Shown: positions 14,028 through 24,691 of the stretch, in pieces
Position numbering within the stretch: the stretch's first letter is position 1
How the letters are laid out: the number at the start of each line of letters is the position of its first letter
Source: Xestospongia muta
Taxonomy: Eukaryota > Porifera > Demospongiae > Haplosclerida > Petrosiidae
NCBI GenBank assembly: GCA_963693285.1
Contig: OY848918.1
Span: forward strand, 3,415,876-3,479,875
Length of the DNA stretch: 64,000 bases
Reading direction: 5' to 3'
Notes under the pieces: model-generated
What the model saw: the letters and a program-made list of their open reading frames with translations, nothing else
Database searches by the model: none
Told to the model about the DNA's origin: nothing
Translations under genes and position numbers: made by a program

Positions 14028-14386
14028 TGATTTTCCCGAAGCTCGAAACCCAGTACGGCTGGTTTGAAGTTAGGGCGACGTTCCAGCCAGGATTACCTCG
14101 TCTTCAGACGAGGGTTACCAAGCCAGGTGGCGGTCCTAGCTAGCAATAGCAGGGAATCCTGGAGCCTAAGTGGAAGCCTGTGTGGGAAATGAGTCACGAA
14201 AGATCGTTTGGGCAACACACAGGGTTTTTTTTTGAAATTATAATTCTATTTAAGTATAAACAAATCTAATTATCTATTTATAAATCTATTTTAAGAGTAT
14301 TAAAGAATAGTCAATAAGGATGTTCAGGAGGTGAGTCAGTTGGATCATATGAGTAACACAACTACACCTTTTTAAGAAAGTAAAAT
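14028..14386 (+). repeat. GC-rich RNA-like dispersed repeat, copy 1
   Basis: It shares about 358 bp with 24692-25049. The first ~195 bp are GC-rich in an AT-rich setting and fold well: CCTCGTC-TTCA-GACGAGG forms a 7-bp hairpin. CGAAGCTCGAAACCC resembles a pol III B-box loosely. The segment then runs into a T9 tract (14224-14232), a pol III stop signal, and an AT-rich tail. A SINE or a dispersed small-RNA pseudogene is the simplest reading. I do not recognise the parent RNA. Confidence 0.6.
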
Positions 14387-14510
14387 GTTGAGCTGGCAGG
14401 TCTAGGAGCAATAAATTATTTACAAAGTGTCATATGCAGAATATGTGTCAACAATTCTAAAATATTTTCTTTGCAATAACTTGAGTAATAAATATAATCT
14501 TTAAACTATT

Positions 14511-15351
14511 AAACTGTCTTCTTGTTGCTGTTGCTGTTTGATTCCTAGTTCTATTAAAAGAGTATCCTCTAACTTGAGATAATCATCGTATTCCTACCAA
14601 AGCAATAGAAATGGACTCATACTTAATTATATTTTCAGACCCAAACTCACTAATTTAGCTTTCTCTTCCCAACCACTATCTTTGTTCTGTTGAGGTGTCT
14701 CCTATAATTACCACATAATAATTATACTTCGTTGACTAATATAACCTCTGTAGCAGATATTGCTTTAGCTTCATCCAGTAATTTCTTCTCTTCACTACGC
14801 ATACAATTTCTTTCAGCAACAAATTCTAATCGCTTGACTTCTCTCTCAAAGAATGACTCCATAATGGACAACTAGAGAGAGAGAGAATAATCTCTAATTT
14901 AAACACTATATCTCTACCTCATTGCTGGAGGGATGACATAGACTCCATGGCACTTCTAATATATGTAATGTACCACCACTGTCACCCACTGCTAACATTG
15001 ATTGACGACCTCCAACAATTAAGAGCTAACAAATAGAGTTAGTACAGCTTACTAGAGAGACACCATGGGATAATAGAAGTGATTGAGAGAGAGGAAATAT
15101 TTTGGGCCAATGACGGTACATGAGATCTAGAGAATGTTTGAATACATGTAATAATAAATGTATTTATTCATTACCTATCCATGAGATCCCAGACGTCAAT
15201 ATTCCCATTTTGTTTGCAGATAAAAAATACCCCTATAATAATGATGTTATAATTACATCAAATGACTCTAATCATAAGGACCTGGTCGAGTGAGTGACCA
15301 TGTCCCTCCTGTCAACGTCACAGTAGAGTTTCCAGATTTGAGAAGAGCGTT
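14511..15351 (-). pseudogene. DNAI3: 3' fragment of axonemal dynein intermediate chain DNAI3/WDR63
   Basis: Eight small exons join in phase without stops: up to about 15351-15282, then 15232-15175, 15126-15053, 15009-14918, 14871-14746, 14701-14651 and 14593-14511. They encode the end of the WD-repeat propeller (NGNIDVWDLMDRSHVPSLAQ, GDSGGTLHILEVPW) and the terminal coiled coil (FFEREVKRLEFVAERN, LEDTLLIELGIKQQQ). This matches WDR63, a component of inner-arm dyneins. The first exon's frame is closed by TAA at 15352-15354, with no acceptor. The N-terminal majority of the protein is missing and a cystinosin fragment starts at 15367, so this appears to be a truncated copy even though what remains is intact. 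Another possibility is a gene whose 5' part was misassembled. Confidence 0.7.
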
Positions 15352-15366
15352 TTAACCATTTTGTAG

Positions 15367-15987
15367 TCGTTTATGATAATCTCGTTATTTGTGTCGGTGG
15401 GACACAAATTGGAATGGCTAGACTTTCTTTATTTTGTTTCCTATCTCAAACTTGCTGTAACATTGATCAAATATGTACCACAGGTACATGTAATATTAAT
15501 AACTAGTAATAAACTGTCATTATTTGTGTAGGCGTACATGAACTTTCGGCGTAAAAGTACTGTTGGATAGAGCACAGGCAATGTACTATTGGATTTTACT
15601 GGTGGAACATTGAGTATCTTACAAATGTTTCTTATCTCTTATAACTATGGTAACTATTTGTCTATCATATTGGTCTATCTATCCATTAATATCTTCTGTA
15701 TATCTATCCTCATCCTTTTATTCATCCATTCAGATGACTAGAAGTCTATTTTTGGAGATCCTACTAAATTTGGTCTAGGTACCTTTTCCATATGTTTTGA
15801 TCTTCTTTTTATGACACAACATTATATTCTCTATCGCCATCCGCCAGCTTCAAAAGAAGGGTACAGTAAAATTGATTCCAAATGGAATTCCACAAACCCA
15901 GAGACTAGACCATTACTAGGAGATGACTCAGATGATTTTACTCCATCTTTCTTTACAAAGTCAAAGCTCAAGTTGCATTGCTTCTAG
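15367..15987 (+). pseudogene. CTNS: 3' fragment of cystinosin (lysosomal cystine transporter) with two TAG codons
   Basis: Three exons (15367-15483, 15532-15649, 15734-15987) join in phase. They encode the last PQ-loop half: YLKLAVTLIKYVPQAYMNF, then GNVLLDFTGGTLSILQMFL, then [20 protein letters not shown]. This matches cystinosin, the lysosomal H+/cystine exporter. A GY-x-x-hydrophobic element (GYSKI) recalls the lysosomal sorting motif at the C-terminus. At 15568-15570 and 15739-15741 TAG occurs where the family has Trp (GW in KSTEGWS; DQW before the GDPTKFG block). Everything upstream is absent, because the first acceptor sits 12 bp from the DNAI3 fragment. It is best called a truncated pseudogene. 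Confidence 0.8.
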
Positions 15988-16047
15988 TTAAGTTAAAGTT
16001 GAGATCATCAGTACCTGATGTTGGACCATATTCTCCTTAACTTAGTA

Positions 16048-16506
16048 TGCATAGGAGGCTGAAAGGGGGGGGGGGGGCTGGAGGGGCTAGAGCCCTCCAC
16101 CCCCAAATTTAGAAAGAGGGGGCCCAGCCCCCACCAAATTTTTATTGCTTGCTACTTACCCCACAAAAAGAATCTAAGTTAATCTTATTGGTGTTGATGA
16201 AACTGTCAAAAGTTTTGACATATTTGCAGGCCACAATAACGGAAAAACGGCTTAACAATTGTCTGGTCCTTCATGTACACAAATGCATAACTAATAAGTC
16301 TGATCTTGTTGAAATAGCTAAGAAATTTGTTATGGTAAATGATGAGTAAAGGAAATACTTTGGTACATTTTAAATTAATGTTGGTAATACTGATTGTGAT
16401 TATATCAAACATACTTTCTGCATTATGGGTACATTCTGTCTGCATATTCATCACATAGTTATGGTGTGAGGCCCCCCAAAATATAAGTGCCTCATCTGCC
16501 TATGCA
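16048..16506 (+). mobile_element. hAT-derived non-autonomous element, copy 2
   Basis: This 459-bp element is about 90% like copy 1 and lies in the same orientation. It starts TGCATAGGAGGCTG and ends CATCTGCCTATGCA, so the outer 8 bases are perfect inverted repeats, again flanked by GTA. It has the same internal transposase-tail remnant (LNNCLVLHVHKCITNKSDL) and the same stop before RKYFGTF, showing that the stop predates amplification. Confidence 0.75.
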
Positions 16507-16509
16507 GTA

Positions 16510-16893
16510 GAACCATTAAATGTCCCTATGAAGTCACTCAATGTTTGGAATGAGGAAATATTCCCTAAAGTAAGTCTTAGGTGAATACACTACAACAGCT
16601 GCTATTAAAGAAGACATACAGAGAGATATGGATCATCTATATACCTTATTAGATCAATGTACAGATGAAGATATCCTGAAACAAATAAGAAAGAATATAA
16701 GAGTAGCATTAAATTTTGTTGAAGTCAATAATAGAAATATCATCTAAATTTAACAGGATATCAAATGAACCTTACCAGCAAACAAAGCACTATCTCCACA
16801 AAACCATTCTTCTCAACTCAAAAACATCATAAAAATCCTTCAACAAAAAGCAGAACAGGAATAGAAAATATTTTGAGTTAGTAGAAGTATGTC
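16510..16893. other. unassigned stretch with coding-looking remnants
   Basis: A frame at about 16587-16746 reads DMDHLYTLLDQCTDEDILKQ and ends at TAA. It is preceded by MKSLNVWNEEIFPK and a GTAAGT donor-like site. No family is recognised; it could be a fragment of another displaced gene. Confidence 0.35.
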
Positions 16894-17286
16894 ATGCACA
16901 CATTTGGTACCAAAGGAACAGCCGAGGGACAGTTTAAAAATCCAAGAGACATTGCTATTGACAGACAAGGGTTAGTGTATGTGACTGATATAAATAATCA
17001 TCGTATCCAAACCTTCACATCTGAGGGTCAGTTTTTGTCTCAATTTGGTACTGAACAGCTTAGTAAATCAGTAGGGATTATAATAGATGATAACAATCTA
17101 ATGTACATTACAGAGTGGGGTAATCATTGTATCTCTATCTTCACTACTGATGGTCAGTTTGTATGTTCTTTTGGAGGACAAGGTAGCAGTGTGGGTCAGT
17201 TTAAATCTCCATATGGAATAACATTTGACAGAGAAGGATATTTGTATGTTTGTGATTATTGTAATAACAGACTAGTAGTGTATTGA
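16894..17286 (+). pseudogene. TRIM-NHL 3' fragment (three NHL blades)
   Basis: The 130-codon frame covers only the C-terminal NHL repeats (HTFGTKGTAEGQF..., DREGYLYVCDYCNNRLVVY) of the TRIM family seen at 36.7-60.7 kb. RING, B-boxes, coiled coil and filamin domain are missing, and the upstream sequence is unrelated. It lies on the opposite strand from the main array and mirrors the fragment at 48177-48722. Together with the adjacent cupin gene it marks the left arm of an inverted duplication. Confidence 0.85.
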
Positions 17287-17756
17287 GATAATAATACAGT
17301 GTGATAGTTTGTATGTACTTTATGAAAATATATATATTATTTTTGTTGATGTTAAGACATTTAAATCACCTACTTCTTATATAATGGGAACATTTGTAAA
17401 TTTGCTCTTCAACAAGTGATCACATAATCACATAATTTACATATCATAATACTGTACACTGTCTTAATATTAAATAACCTTTTAAGAGAGAGGGTATCCT
17501 TTAATTAACTTAATAAATTTGTGCCTATTATTTCATAGAGATATAATGTTCTACTATATATTTTAACTTGTTTGTTTTCTCTAGAGATGTGATAGTTGTC
17601 ATCTCCTTGGAACTACTGTTGGTTGTTGTCACAACAGCTTTTCCTATAATTTCCATTACATATAAATTAACATTATTATACTCTTTTATTCTCATATAGT
17701 GATATATTAAGAACGTACTAACTATATGTATATTCTTTAGTAAATGTCATATACTT

Positions 17757-17985
17757 AATTTGTACATGTACCATGCCTATACATTGTACATGTACACATA
17801 CCATATTAACCATAGTACCATACCCATAATTATATTGTACACGTACATATACCATATCCATATATTGTATTGTACATGTACATATACCATACCCATATAT
17901 TGTATTGTACATGTATATATACCATACCCCTATATTGTATTGTACATGTACATATACCATACTCATATATTATACATGTACACGT
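17757..17985. repeat. TACATGTA minisatellite
   Basis: Tandem units of about 31 bp contain TGTACATGTACATATACCAT. The self-complementary core could extrude hairpins. Related tracts lie at 42604-42740, 52932-53130, 57800-57870 and 62465-62815. Confidence 0.8.
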
Positions 17986-18754
17986 AGTTCTGATATTATC
18001 TTGATGTAAGTTATACCAAATGATATTATTCCTAAAGACATTGTGTCTTGAAATTCTATAGGGACCATGACCACATCCTACTAAACGTCTCCAATAGGAT
18101 CATCATAAGAACAACAGCAAAGTAATGGTGGATTTGAAGGAATAATAGTATTCCTAATTATTAAACTGATACAGAGTTCTGTGTTAAGCATTGTGAGACC
18201 AAGTGAAGATATTTGGACAGCCTTCAACCAATGTAATTGTTTACTATATTGAGCTCAAGAAATATTCAGAAGTCTAGTTTTGTCTCAAATGGACAATTGT
18301 AAAAGTAATCCATTGAACATCAGACTGTCTATATCTACTTCAAAGTAATAGTTGTTTCTACCATTATAGACTTGCTAAGACGTTTCTTAGATGTTGTAGG
18401 GCTTCCAGTTCATTGGGGAGTATAAAATTGCTAGTCATATTTTGAAATTTAGATAGAATATCTTGTAACAATTCATTAACTAGTAATCAGGTTTTTTACA
18501 GCTTCCTATAAAATTAATTATTTAATTATTTTGAGTCAAACTGTTATAATTATATTAATATTAAAACAGAAATCCCAATAAAGTGATTAGTGTTTTTTGT
18601 ACATCATGACCTGAAATAACACATAATAATATTATTTGCATATCTTTATAGTTATAATTATCAGCATTATTGAAATTCTTCCAGTCATTCTCAATGTAAA
18701 TGGAGTATACCAATTAATCAGCTAATAGCTTGGGATGTGATATAGTCTCAGTTA

Positions 18755-18825
18755 AGAGTTAAGGTTTTTAGGATTAAGGTTTAGGGTTTTCAGGGTTTAG
18801 GGTTTAGGTTTTTGGAGTTTAGGAG
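18755..18825 (+). repeat. TTTAGGG/TTAGGG-like degenerate tract
   Basis: Irregular repeats of GGTTTAGGG and TTTTAGG. It looks like a small interstitial telomere-like tract, too degenerate for certainty. Confidence 0.5.
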
Positions 18826-19325
18826 TGGATGTCTACAGTCTAGAGATGAGACTAGATGTGATCAGATAGTCTAGATTGTTCAGATAAGAGTAAAATCTAA
18901 AGTGACCTCAAAACAGATATATGTATTGTAGACAGTACAATAATTTGAGCAGTCTACACCACCAAGTATTGGCCCCGTTGCAGTTATTTAATTACTGAAA
19001 CAATTGATAATCAAAAAGCACACACTCTACTACTATAAAACTGCTAGTAATAATAATATCTAGTCAGTTCATAGAGTAAAATCTAAAATGACCTCAATAC
19101 AGATGTACTGTAGACAGTATAATCATTTAAACAGTCTACACCAACATGTCCAAAATCTTTAAGCTAATAAAAATTATTGAGTATTGCCCCTTTGTGTACT
19201 TTAATAGTTGAAGTTCTTTGAATTTACTAAAACAACTGATAATAAGAAAGCAAACGCTATACTGCTATGAAACTACTAGTAATAAAAATATCTAGTCAAT
19301 CCATAGTTATAAGATTGGCTACCAG

Positions 19326-20756
19326 TTACTGGTTGGTATTAGTGGTGCCATCCATGAAGTCTTGGAACTCTTTCATCACAATGTCTCTCATATCATGAAA
19401 TGTGTAATCACTGTCAGGCAAGAACTCATCAATCACTGAAGTATCTGCTACATAGTCAAAGTAGGGCCATTCAGTGAAGTCATTTTTACCATACCGATAA
19501 CACTGAACGGTAGCACAGTAGTCATCTGTAGAGTTCCATAGTTGATGGGTCTGAAACCAATTGGGTGAGAGCCATGTAACATCATTCTTTTTAACATCAA
19601 ATGTCTGCAGAGGAATAGCATCTAGCGTATCTGTGTGCTTGTTGAAGATTTTGATGGTCAGTCCACCATGAAGCACCTTGATTACTGCATAAGAATTACC
19701 ATGATTATGAATAGGGCTCCCATGACCAATTGGCCAGATCTCCAGAACGTAAGGTACACCAGGAGAGCTACCACGGTTCTGCCCTAGTGTAACGCGCAGG
19801 TATGTCTGGTCAAAGGATCCAAATTCACCTGTTTTTGATTGCAATTTCTGATAGAGTTTACCATCCGTAAGACTGTAACGGATTGCATCAGAGAGCCTGT
19901 ATTTATCAGGGGAAGGAGACCAGTCTAGGTCAACATCTGGTGCAGTGACGTTTGTGTACAGCTCCAAGCAGTATGAAGGTAGACTGGCAGAAAAGGTGTA
20001 ATTATCACTGTCCAGCTCAAAGAGGTTAACCCGAGAACTGTCCAGTACAAAGGGGGACCAATTGCATACCAACGGATTTTTGTCAAAGGCAACTTCGCGT
20101 TCAATATCAATCATAGATTTGCTCAATTCCTGCGCTTCTTTATTGAGCGCTTCACCCGACAATTTAGGATATAATTTTGCCAGTGCAGTTCCGCGATAAC
20201 CCTGGCTTTTGATACGATCTGCATACTTACGAATCATAATGTTTAGTGGTTCAATATCGTATTGTTCGATTTTCCTGCGTATTTCAGGGCTGAAAAGGTA
20301 TTTCATCTTTTCCCTGACGTCCTCTTTATTTTTGGCACCTTTGAGAAAATCAAATGTCATCAATGTCGTCTCTGTCATGCGATATCCTTTGCCATATTTG
20401 ATAGTGAGGAGATCACGATTGTAGCTGAACCAATAAGAGATCTTACGATTTTCTTCGTATCCAACCAGCTCGTTATGGACTATTCCTGTTACTTTTACCA
20501 ATTCTTTAACCTCGTTATCCATGCACATCGAGAAGAAAGCCTTGTCCTTCTCCACAGTCAATGATATCCATTGATCAGCTCCTGGTTCACCAGGTTCCAA
20601 TTTTGGGCGGACAACAATGTAGAAGGGTGTGTTGCGCTGGATTGAGAAGACCAGAGTGCCCTGTCCGGTCACTGGAAAGTCTTTCGTCCAGTTAGGAGTA
20701 CGATTGTTGCTGATCAAGGCCTGAGTGGTGTAGAGAGGCTTGCTACATTTCTCCAT
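19326..20756 (-). CDS. cupin protein with cysteine-dioxygenase-like C-terminal domain, copy 1
   Basis: Single-exon gene, 476 aa. The C-terminal ~170 residues show a cysteine-dioxygenase-type cupin: GHGSPIHNHGNS gives the H-x-H metal ligands, and QTHQLWN about 60 residues later gives the third His, followed by CYRYG, where CDO has its catalytic Tyr region. A mononuclear iron thiol dioxygenase is the natural inference, but the substrate is unknown. Residues 20-140 form a beta-rich domain (FPVTGQGTLVFSI..., YWFSYNRDLLTIKYGKGYR) loosely like farnesoic-acid-methyltransferase-type lectin folds. Residues 150-230 are helical and charged. CDO itself is only about 200 aa, so the N-terminal extension is unusual. 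The paralogue at 44456-45928 is about 90% identical and in the opposite orientation. No signal peptide is seen. Confidence 0.8.
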   Translation of the reverse strand: MEKCSKPLYTTQALISNNRTPNWTKDFPVTGQGTLVFSIQRNTPFYIVVRPKLEPGEPGADQWISLTVEKDKAFFSMCMDNEVKELVKVTGIVHNELVGYEENRKISYWFSYNRDLLTIKYGKGYRMTETTLMTFDFLKGAKNKEDVREKMKYLFSPEIRRKIEQYDIEPLNIMIRKYADRIKSQGYRGTALAKLYPKLSGEALNKEAQELSKSMIDIEREVAFDKNPLVCNWSPFVLDSSRVNLFELDSDNYTFSASLPSYCLELYTNVTAPDVDLDWSPSPDKYRLSDAIRYSLTDGKLYQKLQSKTGEFGSFDQTYLRVTLGQNRGSSPGVPYVLEIWPIGHGSPIHNHGNSYAVIKVLHGGLTIKIFNKHTDTLDAIPLQTFDVKKNDVTWLSPNWFQTHQLWNSTDDYCATVQCYRYGKNDFTEWPYFDYVADTSVIDEFLPDSDYTFHDMRDIVMKEFQDFMDGTTNTNQ

Positions 20757-21778
20757 GCCAAAGTATATATAGTTCCGGCAGTTGATTTCTCAAAGAGCCT
20801 TATACATGTACAAGTGGAGATCTGCCTCTCTCTGGTCATTTATATAGTCAGCAGATTGACCTCCATTCACATATCAATGGCTCCATTAACAGGGCTGGGT
20901 CAAGTGGTTAGGTAAGTCAGGCTAGTCAGGCCATAGATAATTAAACAATTGCAAGGTTAACTAGTGGTGTTTATTGTTAACAAAAGCCTCATTTTCTAAA
21001 TTTATTTATCCTATTATCTGTGGTCAGGCCACTCAGGCAATACCTGACGTCGACCAATGCTTTGGTGTGGACGTTGCATGGCAACAATTTCACATATATT
21101 GTATGCATGTACAGTTCATAGAAATGTATTAACCACAGAATAGCTTAGCTCAGCTGTTTTGTGGTTTGTACTATATACATAATCCATATTTTAAGTTAAG
21201 TATGATTTATGTAACATGAACTACAAAATAGCTGAGCTAGGACTTACAGTTAATTGCTTATGTCACATAGTTTCTAACATTATCAGCTGCTAGTACAGAC
21301 TTATCTGAAATTTTAAATTACATTGATGACATTGCAAATCAATTAGTAGGATATTCAGAACTGTGCTATTTGATTTAAAATTTTAATAAATTCAAATAGC
21401 AATTATCATTACTGTGATATCTGTCACATTCACTATATCAATTATTATAACAATGATAAGCAATGACTTGTGCATTAATTTTGTGTATATATCATAAATG
21501 TTGGACTTAACAATCACTACTCTCTAACCCTCGCTCTCACCATGACCATAAGGTCATTTGGTCCACTAAAATTTGCTTGCTCGAGGCTGCTCAGAAGATC
21601 TACCTCGTCAAGAAACAAATGCACTAGTGGAAGGATTCATATTGTCAAGAGATCAATCTCATCTAGAATCTATACACAATTCAGAGAAAGGTGGCAACAT
21701 CAGGAATGAAGAACATCAAATGAAATTTAAAGGAAACGAGAAGTGAAACATGGAAATAAAATTGGCTTAACAATCAGA
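20757..21778. other. intergenic stretch
   Basis: A 55-codon plus-strand frame starting at 21542 (Arg/Ser-rich) is the only notable open frame and is not supported. No RNA gene is recognised. Confidence 0.5.
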
Positions 21779-21986
21779 TCTTTATCCCTAGACTTTAAAC
21801 TGGGACTACTTAACTCTTGATACATATGATGTCAGTAGTCTTCCCTAACATGATTTACTTATAATCAACTTACCATTTCAAATCGGTAGATTTTAAAGTG
21901 TACATTAAAGCATGTTAGAGAAGACTAATGACTGTGCATCATACACACTCAAGAGTTTAGAGGTCCTAGTTTAACGTACAGAGATA
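21779..21986. mobile_element. foldback / MITE-like element A
   Basis: Arms 21779-21852 and 21911-21986 are inverted repeats of about 75 bp with several mismatches. Both contain TAAACTnGGAC, AACTCTTGA and GTCTTCyCTAACATG. The loop is 58 bp. No coding capacity. Confidence 0.7.
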
Positions 21987-22034
21987 AATATGTAATAATC
22001 ATTATTTCATACTATAATTCATTAAAAAGTGTTA

Positions 22035-22339
22035 GCATTGTGTCTTTTCAATTGAGGCCTTTGTTACCATAGTTTCATCAATAGGATATACTGAGTTACC
22101 ACAATGTCAAACTGGTGTAACTCAATATATATGATACTATTTTAACTAAACTAACCAGTAATTAGATAATTTAGTTGAAATAGTATCTATCTCTTTCTCA
22201 TGGCTTCAATTATTACAGGTAAAAACTACAAAGACTACATTTTGACAGCTGCTCTACCTATTGAGTTACACTAGTTTGGCGGCCCTGGTATATTGATGAA
22301 ACTATGATAACAAAAGCTTCAATTGAAATGACATAATGC
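22035..22339. mobile_element. MITE-like element B with 49-bp inverted ends
   Basis: Left end 22035-22083 and right end 22291-22339 match as inverted repeats with a few mismatches (GCATTrTGTCnTTTCAATTG, then ATAGTTTCATCAATA). TTA flanks both sides. It is 305 bp with no coding capacity. Confidence 0.8.
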
Positions 22340-22772
22340 TTAAGTGAAGTCATGCACACTTCAAAGGCTTCATATTGTCAGGGGATTTACTTAGCTATAT
22401 ACATGATGGAATACAGTTATAGATCATAACAGATCTCAGTGGTAATTAACAACACCTGTAATAACAGTTATTACTAAACTATCCAGCTAAAGAGCCTCCT
22501 CTCCTTTTACCTCTCAAGTTATAAGCACTACTTTACCTTAGTCATAGTAATAGTTGTCTACTATATATCTACTAGAGATAGCTGTATATCTTTGCCTTAT
22601 AGTGTGACAGATACTGATAATTTATCTCTTAAAGGGCACACCCTTATAAAAATAACTATGAAGTGTTGATCGTGTGAAATTTGATCTTTAGCAAGCCTAA
22701 AAGTTATTAGAATGTACAGGTTAGCTATGGCATCATCTGTACTACTATCACTATCAGAATGACTTAATGAAT

Positions 22773-23005
22773 TATAGTATGTCCGAGTTGAGAAGAGCCA
22801 CCCAGACATGTAAATAACTTTGCCGTTTTACGTGCTATCCGCATGGAACTTGCACCAATCGATTCAGCTTGCAAACCCGCATTTTATATATAAAATTTGG
22901 CTCTCTAGTGCTACGAGAAAGTAGCAAACTAAACAACTCCTTACATTCCATGCATGTAACACCTTTTTTTTAATAAGGGGCTCTTCTCAACTCGGACATA
23001 CTATA
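22773..23005. mobile_element. MITE-like element C with perfect 27-bp inverted ends
   Basis: 22773-22799 and 22979-23005 are perfect inverted repeats (TATAGTATGTCCGAGTTGAG and so on). With TA taken as the duplicated target, the ends begin TAGTATGTCC, as in Tc1/mariner-type MITEs. It is 233 bp and non-coding. Confidence 0.85.
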
Positions 23006-23900
23006 GACATACCAGTAGTAGCTAGTATGACTACCAGTAAAGATAGAAGGAAAGTCATTGTAACTATTGTACTATTCTACTATAGGCTAGTAGACTAGTA
23101 TCATGTACCTGATATATACTCATTGAGGTCATTACATAAGAGATAGAAGATTGAATAGTTAGAAGGATTACACTAATATTAACCACAACTGTCCTTTCTC
23201 AGACAGACCTGCTTCAAAGTCTCCAATATGTCCACCCCTTTCTGGACTTTAAAGGATAGGTTCCACCCATGAAGTACTCCAATGACAACCATGACTGTCC
23301 TATCTTAACCTCTTAAAGAAAATAGACTTACTCAAAATTAACCATGTTTACATTATCAATATATCTTATAATATGTACTGATTTATACAGTCAATATGTC
23401 ATTAACAAAGTATGTGTGTTGTTGATATATTATACATGAATAATAAATATGAACCCATCAAATACTATTGACAATGTACTACCAGTATATGGTTACCTCA
23501 AGCTATTATCCAACATCAATCATGGCTTCCTTATTCAGCATTTAAAAGACAAGCGTTTCTATATCAACTATGACTCTCACCTTGAAAGATAAGATTTATC
23601 ACTAATATACATATATATATAACTAATCAACATTAAAGTTAACTATCTAGGACATACCAACAGTCCCTAATATCAACCATGACTGTCTATTCTCTATCTC
23701 TTTAAAGGAAATAGACTGACTATCTCAAATGTAACTTGTTTTCATATCAACATGTACTATTTATAGAGTCATTCAATAACACCATTTATCAATTAATCTA
23801 TCCATTTACTCTTATCATTCAAAAGACAATACCCAGCCTTAAATAAAATCGATCACTACATCAAAGTTAATTATCTAACAAAGCATAATCACAAATATTG
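23006..23900. other. intergenic stretch with degenerate repeats
   Basis: Diverged repeats sharing AACCATGACTGTC and CTCTTTAAAGGAAATAGACT occur near 23290 and 23675, about 390 bp apart, with a weaker one near 23560. No gene is seen. Confidence 0.5.
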
Positions 23901-24595
23901 AGAGTATGCTGGTAACCATCTCAGAGGTCATGATGCATTGCAGACGCTGACCCACAACACAACAGTAGTAGTACGTCGTGCGTCTTTCACCCATTTATTA
24001 CTTCTGTGGATGCTGCTTTAGGCTGCAAAGCAAATGTCATCATGAAAAGAATAAGTGAGAGATTGTCCTTTAAGTGGAATAAATCATATAGTGAGGTAAT
24101 GGGTTGGATACAATCTAGACTATCTTTCTTGTTGATTTGTATAATAGACTTGTGTTTAAAAGGTTCTAGAGTGAAATGGAGGAGTGGTATAGATATGGAG
24201 GATGGTGCAGGCCTTCCTCTCTTGGAACTTTAAGATATTAATTTGACTTCTATTAATTATTTATTTACTAATTTATTTATTAATTACTCTAAAAACGTAA
24301 AATAAATATATATATATAATTAGTAGTGTTGTTCTAGTTTGCTCAAATGGGACCAGTTTTATTCTTGGCCCTTAGTTTTAGTTATTTAAACAGGCTTTTG
24401 TTCACCGATGTCGGTAATTATTTCAGAGTAGTCGTTAATGAGATTCATAGTAATTCACTGTCGTGCCCCACAAGAGCATGAAGACAAAATCGTAAGTACA
24501 TATAAAAGGAAACCAAAACAGTCTTGGTTGCCAGTGTGTTGTGGGCCAGCGTCTGCAATGCATCATGACCTCTGAGATGGTTACCAGCATACTCT
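23901..24595. mobile_element. element with 60-bp terminal inverted repeats and a transposon-protein tail
   Basis: 23901-23960 and 24536-24595 are inverted repeats with one mismatch (AGAGTATGCTGGTAACCATC inward). Between them a plus-strand frame (about 23994-24233) encodes MKRISERLSFKWNKSYSEV and MGWIQSRLSFLLICIIDLCL. This resembles the C-terminal tail of proteins found in many invertebrate transposons (Y-S-x-x-x-x-W-x-R-x-R-L-x-F-x-L-L-R). The rest of the protein is missing, so this is a deletion derivative. No clear target-site duplication. Confidence 0.65.
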
Positions 24596-24691
24596 TCGGA
24601 GTATCCGAAAGGCGGACTAGGATACGGCTGGTAGTCTCCCTTTAAACGAGATGAGGCTTGGTGTATTGTAGTCCCGGTTTAGTAATGGCGA

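Larger units (their letters stand above)
17287..19325. other. spacer in the left arm of the inverted duplication
   Basis: 17560-17650 resembles (reversed) the 3' flank of array TRIM genes (CTCTAGAGATGTGATAGTTG). 17757-17985 is a minisatellite of about 31-bp units built on TACATGTACATGTA. 18000-18720 is an inverted copy of 46.8-47.57 kb. 18755-18825 is a degenerate TTTAGGG-like tract. No gene is seen. Confidence 0.7.

Noticed and set aside
14090..14200. RNA-like repeat tested by eye as hammerhead, HDV-like or twister ribozyme, U snRNA, 7SL or tRNA
   Set aside because: Core motifs (CUGAUGA...GAAA, SRP Alu domain, cloverleaf with proper A and B boxes) could not be found.
21542..21709. 55-codon Arg/Ser-rich frame resembling a mitochondrial presequence
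   Set aside because: No supporting homology or splice context; transposon-rich surroundings.
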